From positions 7,470,743-7,534,742 of the forward strand of contig CAJINV010000002.1 in assembly GCA_905178155.1 (NCBI GenBank): a DNA stretch of 64,000 bases, given 5' to 3'. The DNA comes from Amoebophrya sp. A120 (Eukaryota > Sar > Dinophyceae > Syndiniales > Amoebophryaceae). The translations under genes and the position numbers were made by a program. Positions 21,701-34,720 of the stretch are shown in pieces. Numbering within the stretch: the first letter of the stretch is position 1; every line of letters begins with the position of its first letter. Below the pieces are notes generated by a model. The model was not told where the DNA came from and did no database searches. It was given only the letters and a program-made list of their open reading frames with translations.

Positions 21701-24700
21701 TCTGTTTTTGTTGTGCTACCAGTTCCAGGGAGAAGAAGAGCAGTAGAGATCAGTAGAATATCAAACTACATTTCTTACCCGAAACCAGCTGCTGACTGGC
21801 ATTCGCATTGCCATTATTCATCGCATTAGTCCCACCTCCTCCGTTCAGCAGCGCTGCGATTTCGTTGTTCACACAAGAAATACCACCGCAGGCCGAACTC
21901 GGCGGCCGATCCTGCAACCCCTCCATCGAGGCGCGGGAAAGCATCCCCGATGACGAGCGAGGGTCTGGAATATGCAGCGCGGGAAACTGGTTGTAGGTCT
22001 GCGGAAATCCCAGCGGCCCGGTGCTCAGATTCGTCGCTAAGGAGGTCGTCTGCCCGTTAGCGTTGCACGACGAGCCTCCATTTGTAGTCCCGGTTGCTGC
22101 GGAACCGATTGGCTGGGACATCATGCTCACGCTCCGGCTCTGCTACCAAAGAGAAAAAAACTGCGTTGGAAGCGACAGCAGTTGTAGTTTCAGTCGAGGA
22201 TGTGTTTCTAGCTGGCTTTCTCCTTTGAATTTCAACAAGATGTTAAAACCAGACCAATTCGTAAACTAATGAACATCTTCATGCTCTCACATCCTGCATC
22301 CTATCGCAGCAGCTGCACTTTTTCACAATGGATAGCGGTGGTCCCATACCATTCCCTAGATACATGCTCTGCCCGTTTTGCGACAGCGTCGATGCCATCA
22401 ACTGCGACGTGTGTTCTCCTGCTTCTTCGTCGATCGTCGCTGTCCCCGCGCGAAACAGGTTTGGGTTGTCAATGATGCTCGAGAAGTAGCTTTGCGTGGG
22501 GAACACCAGGTTTCCCCCCGCCATGGTTGTCGCGTTCGAAGCTTCGGACGCACGGGACTGCGTCGGCTGTAGCAGTTGCTCGTACGGCGTTGTACCCGTG
22601 TGTTGTTGCTGCTGCTGCTGTATGTGGTCTACTACGAGCGGGCTGATGCCACAAGCAAAAGAAGACCCAGCACCACCAGTAGTCCCATTGAAGTTGACAC
22701 TCAATCCCGCGGGGGCTCCAGATGAAGAAGCTGTCGTGCCGTTATTTGTAGTACCCGCTGCATTGTAGAACTGCAGTTGTTGTGCCAGCGCCGCGCCGTG
22801 ATTCGCAGCATCACCAAACGAGACAGTTGTCGTCCCATGAACATCAAGCGGACCGGAACCGTTGTAAGACGGAACAATCCCGCCCCCAGTAGAGGACTCC
22901 AGGGGCGATATTGCCATGGTGCCGATGCCGCTTCCGCTGACCACAAGATGCGGCTGGGGCTGTCCCAGCGGTTGGAGATGGTTCATTTCTTGGAAAAAGA
23001 ACGACCCGCCTTCAGCTTCCGAAGCAGCTGAGCCCGTACCTCCCGCCGTTGGATTGTAATTGGTGTACGAGTACGACCCCGCGCTGCTAAACAACGTGTT
23101 CAGCGAAGCGCTGGTCGTTTTGCTCGCATTCTGGAGCGAGTTCGACCCTTGAAAAGCATGCTGGTGGTGTACATCAGTATGACTCATTTTCTGATTGTGC
23201 TGTCCTTGCAGGAGTGCTGGGTCGTCGTCCTTGCGGTTCGTGTTGGTTGATTTCCTCCCATCCTCGTCTAGATCGCGCTCCAGTTGTTGCTGCACCTTTT
23301 GCAAGCCAAGAAGCATTTGAGCTTGTTGGTCAACATCGTCAGCAGAACCAACGTTGCAGTTGTTTCCACCGCGGCTAGAGGTATCAACGCGGTACGACCA
23401 CAGTTGACCACCACTTGGGTCCAAAGTAGTCTCCACCATCGAGTGTGTGCGACTCTTGCTCTGCTGTTGAAGATTGTGACTTATGTTGCTCGACACAACA
23501 GCGCCATTTGTGTATTTTTGACCGCCAAAAGCACTTCCCGACGGCATCACCATCCAGCGGTTAGTAGGTGGAACAGGCGGCGCCCCCGCACCAGCTGCAC
23601 CAGTTGCTTGATGTTGAGCGTAGGTGGAATGCGATGAGTTCACACTGGTGGTCTTCTGCAACGATTCTGCTTGCGATTGGGATTGCCCTCCACCTCCTGC
23701 AGTCTGGTTGCTCGCTTGTTCCCCTGCGAATGAACTTCCCGCGTGCTGCCTGCTAGAGCCGCCGTCCCCCTTAACGGTGCTAACGCTGAAGTTGTGGCTA
23801 TAGTGTTTGTTTCCGTTGGATGAAGAATTACCAGTAGGGCCTGCGAACATGCAGCTGCTCATACTCCCGCCATTGAAGGACGAGTAGTCAACGGCCCGAT
23901 TGGGCACCTCTCCACCGTAAAATTGCGACTGCTGTTGGAGGAGTCCGGTTGATGCTGAAAAAATTGCAGCTCCTGCATTATCGTAGGCGCCAGAGTTATG
24001 AATGTTGTCTCCCTGTTTGAATTGCTGACTCTGTAGCTGCATTTGATGAATTTGGTAGCCGTTGTTGTTGTAACCGGGGAAATTACTGTGGAGCTGTTGC
24101 TCGATCGCTGTCCCTGCTGCTGCGTTGTAACTGCTACTGCCGTTGATATGTGCAACTGAAGATGTAGACGAGAGCTGCATACCACTGCTCATGATCCCGT
24201 AAACTACTGCACTACTGGGTGTCGCGCCGTAGTCATCTCCTCCGGAGGTCGTCGCGCCTGCTCCGTTCTGATAAAACCCGCTCCCGAGTTGGGCTGTACT
24301 TGCTTGCTTAGATGACGACGCCCCATTTGATGCAGCGCCTTTGCTTTTCCCGATCTGCCCTCCGCCCTTGGAGCCCGCCCCTGCGCGAGCGCCATTGTTT
24401 GTCCGGCTTTGCGAATTTGCCGACTGGTCACCGTTTCCTCCGCCTTTGTTGCGGTTTCTCTCTGATTGGTCGTTGCTGCTGATTCCGTTGTTGTTATTCC
24501 CCCGTCTGTTTCGCCCGCCGCGGCCCCGGTTTTGGGTTCTGCCATTCGGCGCTGTTGAGACTCCGTTTCCCATCCCAGCGGACGCTGTTTTGCTGTCAGT
24601 GGTCGCCGCTGTCGACGTGTTGGGGCCATTTATCTTCGCTGCTCCGTTAGAACAAGAACCAAGACCAACATTCCCAGCACCTACCGCAGCGTGTGCTCTA

Positions 24701-26124
24701 CCTTTGTTCCGACTCGAAGAGGTTGGGCCTCCGTTATTTCCGCCTGTCGCCGCTGCAGAAGAACTTTTGCTCGGATTGTACGGCGGGAACTCTGTGCTGT
24801 ATCTTTTCGAAGACGTCGCAGACGCAGCAGCAGCTCTAACGAAGCTACTTTGGGGCTGTTCTACCCCCGCGCCCGCTGGTGCAGCTCCGCCGCCAGTTTG
24901 TGTTCTTTGTCTTGCACTAGAAGACACAGCCATTGACTCCGAATTTTTGTTGTTGTGTCTGCCATACGTACTCGTCGTGCTGCTCGTCTTGCTTAGAACA
25001 AGTCCGGTGTTGGACTTTGTCCTGCCGGCCGAACCCGCGCTGCTGGTAGCCGCGGTCAAGGGCTCGAGTGCTAGTACCTCCGCGCAAATCATGTTCCCGT
25101 CATCGTCCAGTTTCGGATTTTGCAACGCCCGCAGCTCCGCCTCCTCGTGCGCGTAGCGGCACTTGACGCCCAGCACGCAGTGCCCCTCGGCGTAAAACTT
25201 GCACAGCTTGGTCTTCAGAAACCCGGGGGTCGCCCGCAGCTCGTTCTTGGAGTGCGCAAAACTGCACATCTTCCCCTTCGAACAGCGACCGTACTCGAGC
25301 AGTTCGTCGCATAGCTTCGTTTTCTGCAGGTCGGGAAGCACTTGCAAATCCCGCTGGTCATGCGCAAACATGCAGGACTCACCCTTCGTGCAAACGCCCA
25401 TTAAATAGAATTTGCACATCTTCGTCTTACGAAACCTTCATTTTTATAAGGCGACTTTCTTGTTCGACTGCATCGTGAAGATCAGCTTAAACGTATCTTC
25501 GCGCTGCTCTTCTGCATCGGGGAGCTTGATGTAGTTCTTCATCATCACAGATCATTCATAAATTGCTACGAAGTTCTGAAGAGAGAAGTATTGTAAATGA
25601 GAGAAGATGTTTGATTTTGAAGAACGAGTAGAATGAAAGTCTAAGTAAGCATACTGTCCTCGCTTGCCCAAGATCTCTCCATTCAGCCCGATGACCTCCT
25701 GCTCAATGCCGAGCTCCTGTTGCTGTATCGCAAGCTGGTATTCATACTGCTGCTCCCGATCGTCGCTGGAGGAAGCGGTCGCGCTCGAAGATGTAGAGCT
25801 GCCCAGGGCCCCAGAACCCGGTCCTGCGGAACCTCCGCCCTGGGAGAAGGTTTGACCTTGTTGCTGGTAGTTTGTCCTACTTCCATAGGACGAATTGTTG
25901 TATTTGTAGTTTTGGTCTTGCTGTTGACCCACATCGTGGTGATACGCCGAGGTGGCACCACCGGCTGTACCATTGTGGTCCACAAACGCGCCGTTTCCGT
26001 TCATCGTGTTTGTTCCACCATTACTACCGTAAGTGGACCCGGCCATCGCCATAGCTCCACCACCATTCATGTTCGCCGCAGCGGTACTAGCAGGAGCTGG
26101 ATACTGGTTGAAGGGCCGACTCAT
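18770..26124 (-). CDS. Triple CCCH zinc-finger RNA-binding protein with long low-complexity tail
   Basis: Three fingers lie in tandem near the start of the 22279-25419 exon: C-x7-C-x5-C-x3-H (CKFYLMGVCTKGESC), C-x8-C-x5-C-x3-H (CDELLEYGRCSKGKMC) and C-x7-C-x5-C-x3-H (CKFYAEGHCVLGVKC). This is the spacing of CCCH proteins that bind mRNA. About 950 residues rich in Ser, Gly, Asn, Gln and Thr follow. Upstream, the exon 25660-26124 (start MSRPFNQYPAPAS; coding could extend further 5') and a short exon (MMKNYIKLPDAEEQ) join through a 30-nt intron to give KKTKMCKF, the usual lead into a first finger. Downstream exons with good GT-AG borders run at 22139-21779, 21557-21430, 20854-20580 and 20385-20330. 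Exons at 19860-19500 and 19275-18770 are likely but less certain. Role inferred: post-transcriptional control. Confidence 0.72.
25426..25455 (-). other. 30-nt GT-AG mini-intron in the CCCH gene
   Basis: On the gene strand the 30 bases begin GTCGCC and end CGTAAG, and contain in-frame TAA and TGA. Removing them gives MQSNKK-TKMCKFY, a continuous lead into the first zinc finger. Without removal the frame is broken. An alternative is that translation starts at MCKFY (25419) and these stops lie in the leader. Confidence 0.55.
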
Positions 26125-27096
26125 GCCTCGCCCAGGCGGTGGTCGTGGGCCCCTGTAGAAGTACAGCGAGGAGATGTAGAAAGACTCCGACAAGCGGGCG
26201 TGCACACTGTTCTTTTGCGAATACCAAATATTGAAATTTCAAGCGGCAAGCGAGTCAAAATAAAATTACATAAAAGGCTGGTGCAATGCGTGAGTTTAAT
26301 TTTTCTCGAATTATTTTAATTTTGCTAATTGGAATTGCTATCCTTTTTTACTTTTTCGTATTTTTTCGCATTGGTATTCTACTCGTAGTCGTAACGTGCG
26401 TTGTGATCGCCCCGTGTCATTCCCACTAGCGCCGCCGCCAACGCAACAAAAGGGAAAACCAAAAGGAAGTGCTGAAAAGGACGGAACAGATACACAGCTC
26501 AGGCACACATGGAACCACACAGAAATTAATATGAAGCACAACCTCAACACAACAAAAGACATACAAGGACTGGACGATAAAGCTAAACTTGATGAAGCAG
26601 CGCGTTCCTAACTTTTTTCCACACAGAGATACACATTGGACATTAAAAACGCGCATTTGAAGACACAATAAGTACAGAGGTCAGGAAACAAGAGATAGAG
26701 AAAATTTGGCTCCACCTTCTTATTTGCGACAGAAATCAAAAATACTTTGTGTTTGTTTCGCATATTGGAGCAAGACTGGCTGGTAGGAGATTTGGGTACG
26801 AATTTGCCTTGCTGCCGCGATGGAACAGGAACACTCAAATGTACCAGATCAATCATCTGTGCACCAGCTGATTTACACGATTCGAAGTGAAGAATTGTCC
26901 GGCGTAGCCAGCGCATTACATGCGACACACGAACGCGCAATACGTGGTGAGTACCACTGGCACGACGACTATCATAGAGAAGAAAGATAATGGCTGTAGT
27001 AGCTGCTGACTGTGCACTAGCGGCTGATCCGTAGAAGTCACACGAGGATGTCCGCCCTCTGGAATAAGCAAGCGGGCTGGTCGCCTTGCAAACCTG
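26125..27096. other. Intergenic region between the MAEA-like and CCCH genes
   Basis: Short frames only, AT-richer than the flanking exons. The 26125-26220 part may hold further 5' coding sequence of the CCCH gene, with an acceptor-like ttctacag before GGGCCC. No RNA gene was recognised. Confidence 0.4.
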
Positions 27097-30000
27097 TCAA
27101 ATGACGTAGACTATGGATGTGTCAGGATCGAAATCGACAAAATCGAAGAACTTGTGATGCATAAAATGTAGAGCACTGAAGGCCTGCATTGGGCAGCAGG
27201 CATATGAGGCCGATTGTGAGCCTGTTTTGGGGTATGCAATGCGCAGCCAGAGTAGCATGACAGGAGCAGTCTTCTTTCCCCAAACAGCATGACAGACTGG
27301 ATTTTGGTGCTCCCGAAATTTGTCATGCGCCACTTGAAAACTGTGGCTCCAACTGACATCGATTTTGTGCATCACAAATTTTTCGATTTTATCAATTTCG
27401 ATTCTGACACTCCCATATAGACTTTCCGCAACTTATCCGCAAACTCCTGGTCGATGTCCGCCAAGGAAAGCATCCATGTCAAATTTTGAGTCAAACCATC
27501 GAAGGTTACCTTCGCATGCAAAAACTCTATCTAGTAGGTACTGTGCAAAGCATCCACGGAAACTTGTGTTTCCGTGCTGCAGAGCAGATAGAAAATTCAG
27601 CTAAGTAAAAATCACAGCTTCTCTATGCGCGGCGCGTCAGAGCAGGTCACCGCGCTCGAGAGCTTGGGGCTCTTCACGCTCGCCTGCACGACAAGCAGCT
27701 TTATTGTTCTCAATCATGCGACATTAATGCACGCCAGCCGCTACTGCTCACGCTCTCCCTCGCGGCATCTCGTATATGCAAAACATCATATTGTGTGCCC
27801 TCATTTTCCGTCGACTCAAAATTCCACCCCATAAAAACCGACTCTCTTCCGCCCCCCGACGCCTTCTGTTCCTCCTGCACAACCGTGCCATCCTGGCCCG
27901 TCCTCGGTTGTTTTTCCAAGCGAAACTCTGGTTGCAACGCTTGCTCTTCCGCTGCAAGAACCCGCTGATGCAGAGAAGGTCTGAAAAACATGTCGTGAAA
28001 GTTGCTGCCGAGATTTTCATCCGAGAAAAGCTGTTCTGCCGGCCGTGTCGTGTAATTCATCTTTTTGTTTGTGTCGTCCCTATTTCGCACCATTCGCTCA
28101 CTAGCTGTTGCTGTGCCAGCACCACTTGTTTCACCATATTTCCATCCGTCCGCTTCTTCGTCCGCCCTGCGCATTTCGCCGAATCGGCTGCTCTCGACCA
28201 GGTAGCTGAGTGGGTAGAGCTCCAGAGATTCGGAGTCCATGTACAAGTCGTCCACTTCTGGCTGGATCACAGCCTGTGTAACGGGCGACACAAACTGCGA
28301 ATTGCTGCGGTTGCACTTCGGAACTTTCGCCTCCAGAAACGTCCGCAAAAACTTCAGCTGAGTGGGGCAACCAGTGGTCGCGATGAATTGCTGGGGCCGC
28401 GGGGCACCAGCACCCGGCACTGCAGAAGAACCTCCACGACCTGCAGCAGCAGGTGCAGTCGTTGCATTCGGATTCGCGCCCGGCGACGCGGACGACACGG
28501 CACCTGCGCTCGACGAAGCTGGTGGTGCACCAGATGCTGGCGTAATACCAATTTCGGACTGCAGCTGCCCTGCGGATGACGTTGAGGCAGCTGCCCCACC
28601 TCCCGTAACTTCCATTTCATCTCCCCCGATTTCCGGAAATTTCAGGCAGCTCCAGTCGATTTGTCCCGGAAAATTATTCAAGGAAGAATTACTGCTCGAC
28701 GAAGACGTTTGCAGCTCCAGGCGTCTTGCATTCTCCGCTTCAATCGCTTTTTCGAACTTTTCACGGTACCGGTGTGGCAGCAGAGCTTGTAAATTCTGAC
28801 CAGGCCCCGCCCGACGCCGTGTGAGATACTTTTGTGCTGGGGACAATGTCGTCGGAGTGGCACCACCTCCAAACACCGCAGACTCTGCAGGGACCGATGT
28901 GCTGCCAAAAAGTTCTTCACTGGTGGGAAGGTTCAGTAAAGAGGCCACGTAAGACTCCTTGAACAAGGAAGAACCGCTGGCAGGAAGAACGCTTCTCTTT
29001 GATTTTTGCTCCGTGCAGCTGATTATTTCCAAGCGGACGCGGTCTTTCCGCTTCATTTTTGTCTCAGTTTTATTTGCAACGGCCGGTCCTCGCGATGAAG
29101 AGGACTTTTCAGCTTGAGCTTGAGCTTGCCCATGCGCAGGCCCACCACCTGTAGATTTAGTTCTCCCTGTAGGTTTTTGCTGCAAGGCTTTCCGACCGAT
29201 GCCCGTTTCCGCGTCGAACTTGAGCAGCAATGGCCCGTGACTCCCGGCCACCACGCCAAGCCGCCCAGCTGCGGAGGTGCCAGTATTCATTTTGCGGGTA
29301 GAAACTGCTACAGCAGGAGGTCCTTTGCTTTCTTGGTCTACCGGGCTCGATGCCGCTGCATGATTTTCGCCCTCGTTTCTGCTTTTGTCTCCCCCTTTCC
29401 GAGAAGAACCGCTACTAGATTTCACGCCTTTACTGTGGCCAAAACCCGCTCGTCCACTACCTCCGCTGCTCTCGAAAACAACTGTGTTTGACTTCCCACC
29501 TCCGACCGGCGCAGCCGCAGCCAAGGAGGATGCAGCGGCCGCAGTCGTGTTTTCTAAGGCAGCTGCTGCGACCGGTGCAGCCGTTACGGACGATGCGGTG
29601 TTCCACGTGGCCTGTTGCGGAAAATTGACCCCCTTTCCGCCCCCGCTAGCTGCTGATGGACCCATGACTCTGCCTCCGGCGGCGCTCGTCTGCGACAGAT
29701 CTGCCGTAACGCCTAGATTCATCTGTTGTTGTAGCTGCGGCTGCCACGGACCACCAGCCGCGGCAGCTGCGCCTGCTGGTGGTTGCCAAATAAATGACGC
29801 ACCGGCGCTGCCACTGGGTTGATATCGCGTGCTTGCTGCACTCGCGCCGTAAAAGGCCATGTCGCTTACGTCATCACTCCTTGTTGCGCTTCGCTGCACG
29901 ATCATGCTGTTTGCGCCAGCGTGCTGCGCCAGCATCGAGGGATTGTTGTACACAGCGAGCGTTGTCGTGGTCGCACTGGCAGCTGCGGTGGAGGCATCTG

Positions 30001-33000
30001 GAGTGGTATTTGAAGCTCTAGCCGTCGCACTAGACGTCCCACCCTGAGAATTCTCTCCTGCCGTTGAGGGCGGCCACGCAGCGTAGGAACTGCCGATGTT
30101 CGACGCATTGTAAACGTTCCCGCCGACTCCGCCCTTGTAGCCAAGGGAGCCTTGCTGCCCCTTGCCCTCCGCCGCAGCTCCACCGCCCTTTGAAGTAGTT
30201 GCAGACGTTGCCGAAGCAATTCCACTTTGTTCGCCTGTTGCACTCATCATTCCACCGCCTGAGGTGGAAGAGTTGGCGGCAATTCCTAGGTATTTCCCGC
30301 CTTTCCCGGGACCGGCGCCGAGCCCGAGGACGCTTGCGCTATTATTTCCCGGACCGCCTTTGCCACTCCCCCCAAAGGCGGCCTGTTGCTCGACGGGGGG
30401 CTTCTCGGCGTGCATGGTGACCAGCCCATTCTGGTTGCACAGCGCTATCAAGCCCGACTCGCAGAGAATCTCGAACAGGTGTTTTTTCGCGGACAGTGCA
30501 TGGTAGTTCCGAAAACAGGACGAAAACATCTCTTGGATCTCCTGTAACCGATCACTCTTCAAAAGGTAAGCGTACCTCTCCGGAACGGAAACCTCAGGGG
30601 ACAGATGATGACGATCATGATCCGTGTGCAGTACCACGTTGGTTCCTCGACTAGCTGTAGTGCTGTGCACCCTACTGAGGCCCGCCTGGCGCTTGCCGTA
30701 CGAATTCGTCGGATTATCTTCGTCGTGCTGAAGGGTCGATGTAGCTGCGCTGTCCTGGGGAGGAATGTAGTCACTTCCCTCGTAAGCTGCATCATTGTTG
30801 CTGAAATTTTCGCCCCACATAGATGCTGGATCAGTCACTCGTCCCATGTTCATCGCTAGCAAAGGTTGCGTCTGCTCCTCCTGCGAGGCCGAAAGGGGAT
30901 CGTTCAATCGGCGCACCACATCGGCGTAAGTTGTAGTTCGGCTACTGCTCATCTCACCGCCTGGAGCTCCAGCTGCAGCCGAGACCACCTGCAGGCCTCC
31001 TGAGGAGGTAGGATCTACTTTATGTTCCTGATCCTGGCCGCCCAGAGTTGTCACCTGTTGACTTCTCGTCCCCCGTGACAGGTACTCCTGGAATCGTTCT
31101 GCAGAGTGAAACTGCGAAACAAGCGAAGGACAAAACAGGTCCACTGCCTTTCTCCGCAACTTCTTTCTGTTTGTCGGGGATTTTCCCTCGGCCGCGTGCT
31201 TCCTGTCGGGCTCCTGTGCAGCTTTATGTCCTTCCCGTTCGTTTGCGGCGCCCCTCGAACTCGATGGATCAGCGTCGGCTCCTTTGTGTTCCATATTATC
31301 CTCCGTTTCCACGAGTGGCGGCGGTGTTGGCGGTGCCCGCACGATCAATGGGCTTGGCAGGTTTAAATCAACAAATTTCGCTGCAGATGAAGTTGCTTGT
31401 GCGTCTAGCTCCACATCATTCCTTCCCTCGAACTCCGCGTCCTGAGCACTCGCAAGTACTTCTTCTCTGGTCTTTGCATTCTTTCCCCCGATGCTCCCCG
31501 TGTCTCGGCCTTCCAGTTGTTCCATCCAAGAAGCATGCTCGTCCATATCTTCGTCCACATCCACTTCCAGCTCAAAGTAAGGAGCCGCTTCGCGAATCAG
31601 GAACAGCAGCAGACCCAAGCCATTCGTGATCAGCTTCTTGGCTTCATCTTGAGGGGCAGCATGATCATGTAGCCTCGAGCTCGTCTCCACCTCGCGATGC
31701 CCCGGCCCACTTGCAGTCGTCGTTCTCTGCTGGGACGATGTGATTCGTGCGGGCTGTGTGTTGCCTGCTTCTGCAGAGGCACTCGCGCTTGTCCTCTGCT
31801 GGGAGGTTGATGCAGCAGAAGCAGGTTGGTGGCCCCCACTTGCTGTGATCGCATTTGACAAGGTTCCGCCCCCTTCCATTCCTGCCAGGAGGCCTCGCAG
31901 CTCTGCAATGGCGGCTTCCGCTGCCTTCAGCACGTCCAAAGCGGGATTCATGTCTGCGGTGTCTGCTTTATCGTCGTGCAACGAGCTGCTTGTGCTTCCC
32001 GCTGCTGCTGATACCACGTCTGGCGTTCTTGCGCCTTTGCCCATTTCCGCTTCTGGGGTCTCGTCCTGTTCCAGCTCTTCGAAGCTTTTTTTCCAACTGG
32101 AAAACAGCGTTCGCAAAAATTGCTCGATATGCAGGGCCGCTAGTAAGAGCTTGATAGAAGAGGCACAGGCAGTGGTCGAACCAGAGCTCGCGTAATTATG
32201 CCTATCCAACACTACTAGAGAATTATGCGACGGCGCTCCCCTGCTATTCTGCTCGCCCACGGCGGTCGCGGCAAGAGAAGACAGCTCCGCTTCCTCCGCC
32301 AGTGTTTTCTTGCACCACTCAATCGCGGGCTCCAGGTTCTGCTTTTTCAGGTCTTGCAAAATTTGACTCTGCTCGATCAGTAGTTCCACGTCCGTCAAAG
32401 CTTCTAGCAACGATGTGGCGCCACTCGGCGCCTCCTTGTCGTGCCCCGGCGAATAAATCCCTCCATCTGCTGCAATTGTAGCATTCTCGGCGAGCATCTG
32501 CCGCGCAGTGTCCGGGTAGCCTCGTTCAGCAAAGTACTCCGCCGTAAGACGCAGCGCCGCGAGGGTCGCAGGGGTACAACTGCTGGCGGATTTTTTGGTG
32601 CCCTTTTGGTCGGTATGGATATTTTTGTGCTGCGAAGCAGGAGCTGCGTCATCCACCTCGTAGGATGTTGAGGCCGCGTAGTTATTCCCCTTCATGCTGA
32701 GTGCGATCAAATGGTCCAGGCGTTGCGTAATTTTAGAAACCGTTTTTTCATCGGTTTTCATTTGTTCAATATGCTGACCCTTCAACATTTTCAACTTCGC
32801 TACGATTTTTCCAATTCGCGTTTGTGCCTCGGCCGCTGTTGCAATGCCCTTGGTTACCTGTGCAAAAAAGTTGTTCGTCGGTTTCCCACACGAGGTGGCC
32901 GTGGCATCTACCCACGACGGGTTTCGGGCAATGGAACAGCTTCCCACGCAAGGTGGTAGATAATTCCCTACCAACGGGCCCCGTTGGTTGTAGTGAATTA

Positions 33001-33455
33001 AATCGACAAGAAAAGGAAAAACTGACTAAGTTGCGTAGAAGGTGTGATTAATTTTCGGAGTTTGCGGGCATCTTCACACTATCGTGTTATTTCGTGAACA
33101 AAATAAATGACGACTTTCGTATACGAGCGTCATGGTCAACGTCAACATACTTTTACTATACTGCGAAGTAAAAGAAAAACACTCAACAGACTACCTTTTC
33201 CTGTTCAAGGTAGCCCTGAATGTGCCCCAGGTTGCGATGATGGTTTTGCAGTTGGATTTTGAAACTGCGACTGAGCTGCTCCGCAGGTACGCGCAACAAT
33301 GAATATTCGTATTTACTGTCGGCTTCAATCTTGCGGCTCTCGGAGATTATCTGCTCAGCAGACGGCATTGCGAGCTCATGGTCTTGCCCATCCACCTGCG
33401 TTGTGTACCGCTCATCAGCGAGGACACTGGCAGAAGACGGAAAAAAACGTGGCAT
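27097..33455 (-). CDS. MAEA/Gid9-like subunit of the GID/CTLH E3 ubiquitin ligase, greatly enlarged
   Basis: Exon 1 (33455-33195, ATG start MPRFFPSS) ends YSLLRVPAEQLSRSFKIQLQ...LEQEK at a clean GT donor and matches the N-terminal helix of MAEA. Exon 2 (about 32950-27752) has LKMLKGQHIEQMKTDEKTV, a LisH-like motif (EYFAERGYPDTARQML) and a CTLH motif (EQSQILQDLKKQ...AIEWCKK). It also has a CRA-like part (FRNYHALSAKKHLFEILCES) and a degenerate RING-like end (FVSPVTQAVIQPEVDDLYMD). Exon 3 (27509-27418) and four codons after the family A element end LRKVYVI, like the MAEA C-terminus KVYIM. Total about 1,850 aa against about 400 in animals; the excess is Ser/Ala/Gly/Thr-rich insertions between conserved blocks. 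The GID complex ubiquitinates metabolic and other targets. Family order and both termini agree, so I am fairly confident. Confidence 0.8.
27112..27417 (-). mobile_element. Introner-like element, family A, copy 3
   Basis: This 306-bp element aligns to the two copies in the channel gene only as its reverse complement, so the family inserts in both orientations. It is flanked by TAGAC at 27107-27111 and 27418-27422. It splits the last codons of the MAEA-like gene: excision gives RKVYVI and a stop codon, matching the conserved KVYIM-like end of MAEA. Confidence 0.9.
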
Positions 33456-33917
33456 CTTGGAAAAAAACGCGAATTTCTCAATTCCCGCCAGCACGCAGCT
33501 ACTCCTGCATCTAGAAACGATCAACCTTCATCAAAATATGTTTCGCGAATTAACAAAAATGTTGACCAACAAAAAAATATTTTTCTCAACAGTTGTCCGT
33601 ATCCGGCGAATTTGTCTTTGCTTCATGTCGACTACAAGCCGACGCACTTTATTGCGGTTAGCTACGCGTGCGGTCGTGCAGCGCAGGTGCCATGTTTCCC
33701 AAAAATTACGCTGCACCTTTATTCGCAATTCCACCACCCTCTCCTACGGGAAGTGCTACATTTTTGATGTAAAGGCATCTGATAGTGATACCACATATCA
33801 CAAACTGGGTGGACTGAAAAGAACGAGGGATTCAAAATGATTTGGAAGAAGCCGCCGGCTTCACACGATGAACCACGAAGTGACGACAGATAAAAAAAAG
33901 GATCGCTCTTCTTTTTT

Positions 33918-34371
33918 CTATGTGAGACTCGTCCTTGAAGAGAAGTCACGACGGCGGATCAATGAAGATGATCCTCTTTTACGTTCAGCGTTATTTTGCT
34001 TAGACATAACCTCCAGTAGTTCTCGAGAAGTAAAATGATGTAGTTCAGGATGTAGAAGCTCTTTTGAAAACACAAGGGCATGAGGGGGAAGCAAGTTCAA
34101 GTTGATTCCCACGCTATCCACCACAGACAGTAGCAAGCTGTGGCTGCACTGTGAATATTAATCGGGTCGTCCTCCTGCACATGCCGTGGTGCTTTTCAAT
34201 TTCTACACTTATTTTGCATGTCCACACACCATGCACCGGTGCAAATGGGAACTGAGTGATGTTTTGCACGCGGCTGCCAAAATCTATCTCATAATTGGTA
34301 GCTCCACCGAAGGAAGCTAGGGAAAATCCAAATTGATGTAGTTCCCGTTCGAAAACATACAAAAAAGTCAA
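33918..34371 (-). CDS. Possible small AT-rich gene, unknown
   Basis: Two overlapping minus-strand frames read like protein: GFSLASFGGATNYEIDFGSR at 34371-34114 and LLSVVDSVGINLNLLPPHAL at 34136-33918. A tiny intron or frameshift would be needed to join them. I recognise no family. Composition is lower in G+C than the neighbours. It may equally be chance open frame. Confidence 0.22.
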
Positions 34372-34720
34372 AGTGCGACGGATGCAACGGAAAATAAATC
34401 GATGAGCCTTCTATTTTTGCTACCAAAGGGATCATCTCCCTTGTGTAGCACTCATGCGTTTTTACGATCAGCATCCATCGGTCTGACTTGCAGTGCCGTG
34501 GAGAAATATGATCGCGCAAATGGTAAATCAACACTGGAAATATCATTAATTTTCATCTTTTCGTGTTAATGTGCCATGATGATGAAGGTCACCTTCACTC
34601 GTAACGTGCGTTTCGTGTACGTCTTCCGCTTCCTCAAAAAATAATCACACTTGCTGCAGCAGTGTGATATTTACTCCCCCCACAGATCAGCCGTCCGGTC
34701 CTGTACAAGGTCTGTCAGAG

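Noticed and set aside
22590-22625. Short CTG/TTG repeat
   Set aside because: It is simply the codons of a Gln run in the CCCH protein tail, not a separate repeat element.
25426-25455. In-frame TAA and TGA suggesting a reassigned genetic code, as reported for one Amoebophrya strain
   Set aside because: Frames of over 1,000 codons elsewhere end at ordinary stops with no internal ones, and a GT-AG mini-intron removes both stops cleanly.
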